This document shows positions 5,025-5,027 of a stretch of DNA of 5,027 bases, one piece after another (within the stretch, counting starts at the first letter, position 1; each line of letters opens with the position of its first letter). The notes beneath the pieces are model-generated. The model ran no database searches. It was not told the DNA's origin and saw only the letters and a list, made by a program, of their open reading frames with translations. The position numbers were made by a program, and so were the translations under genes. This DNA is from JBFMFE01 sp040752295 (GTDB taxonomy: Bacteria > UBP15 > UBA6099 > JBFMBQ01), in contig JBFMFE010000227.1 of the NCBI GenBank assembly GCA_040752295.1, forward strand, positions 1 to 5,027, read 5' to 3'.

Positions 5025-5027
5025 AGG

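Overview
The window comes from a motile, diderm (Gram-negative type) bacterium with moderately GC-rich coding DNA. It holds the 3' end of an unrelated gene and then the start of a flagellar rod and ring operon. The evidence for a diderm is an L-ring gene (flgH) and a P-ring chaperone gene (flgA), since these rings only form around a rod that crosses peptidoglycan and an outer membrane. The order flgF-flgG-flgA-flgH is common in Desulfobacterota-like, PVC-like and various uncultured phyla. The two palindromic repeat families in the intergenic region resemble ones I recall from such genomes. I cannot place the organism more precisely from sequence alone.

Layout. (1) Bases 1-1082: C-terminal part of a B12-binding-type radical SAM protein, cut by the window edge. 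(2) Bases 1083-1685: a non-coding gap of about 600 bases. Most of it looks like a non-autonomous, MITE-like insertion at 1127-1527, with imperfect terminal inverted repeats and near-identical 11-base direct repeats immediately outside. It carries a palindromic repeat (1148-1248) and an inverted-repeat unit (1255-1494) that itself encloses a strong hairpin of the widespread ATTGCGAG type (1352-1441). After it come a sigma70-like promoter (1597-1625) and a very strong Shine-Dalgarno. (3) Bases 1686-5024: flgF, flgG, flgA and flgH on the plus strand. flgF and flgG are separated by a 175-base gap with a foldable structure. flgG, flgA and flgH are tightly packed, with 6 bases between flgG and flgA and a 4-base flgA/flgH overlap.

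How the genes work together. FlgF and FlgG are exported by the flagellar type III system and polymerise into the proximal and distal rod. FlgA is a periplasmic chaperone for P-ring assembly (FlgI, probably encoded just past the window). FlgH forms the L-ring bushing in the outer membrane. The set therefore builds the part of the basal body that crosses the periplasm and outer membrane. This is mostly an ordinary flagellar locus. The points most worth a second look are the nested MITE-like element, the structured flgF-flgG spacer, and a FlgH whose signal peptide lacks the usual lipoprotein cysteine.
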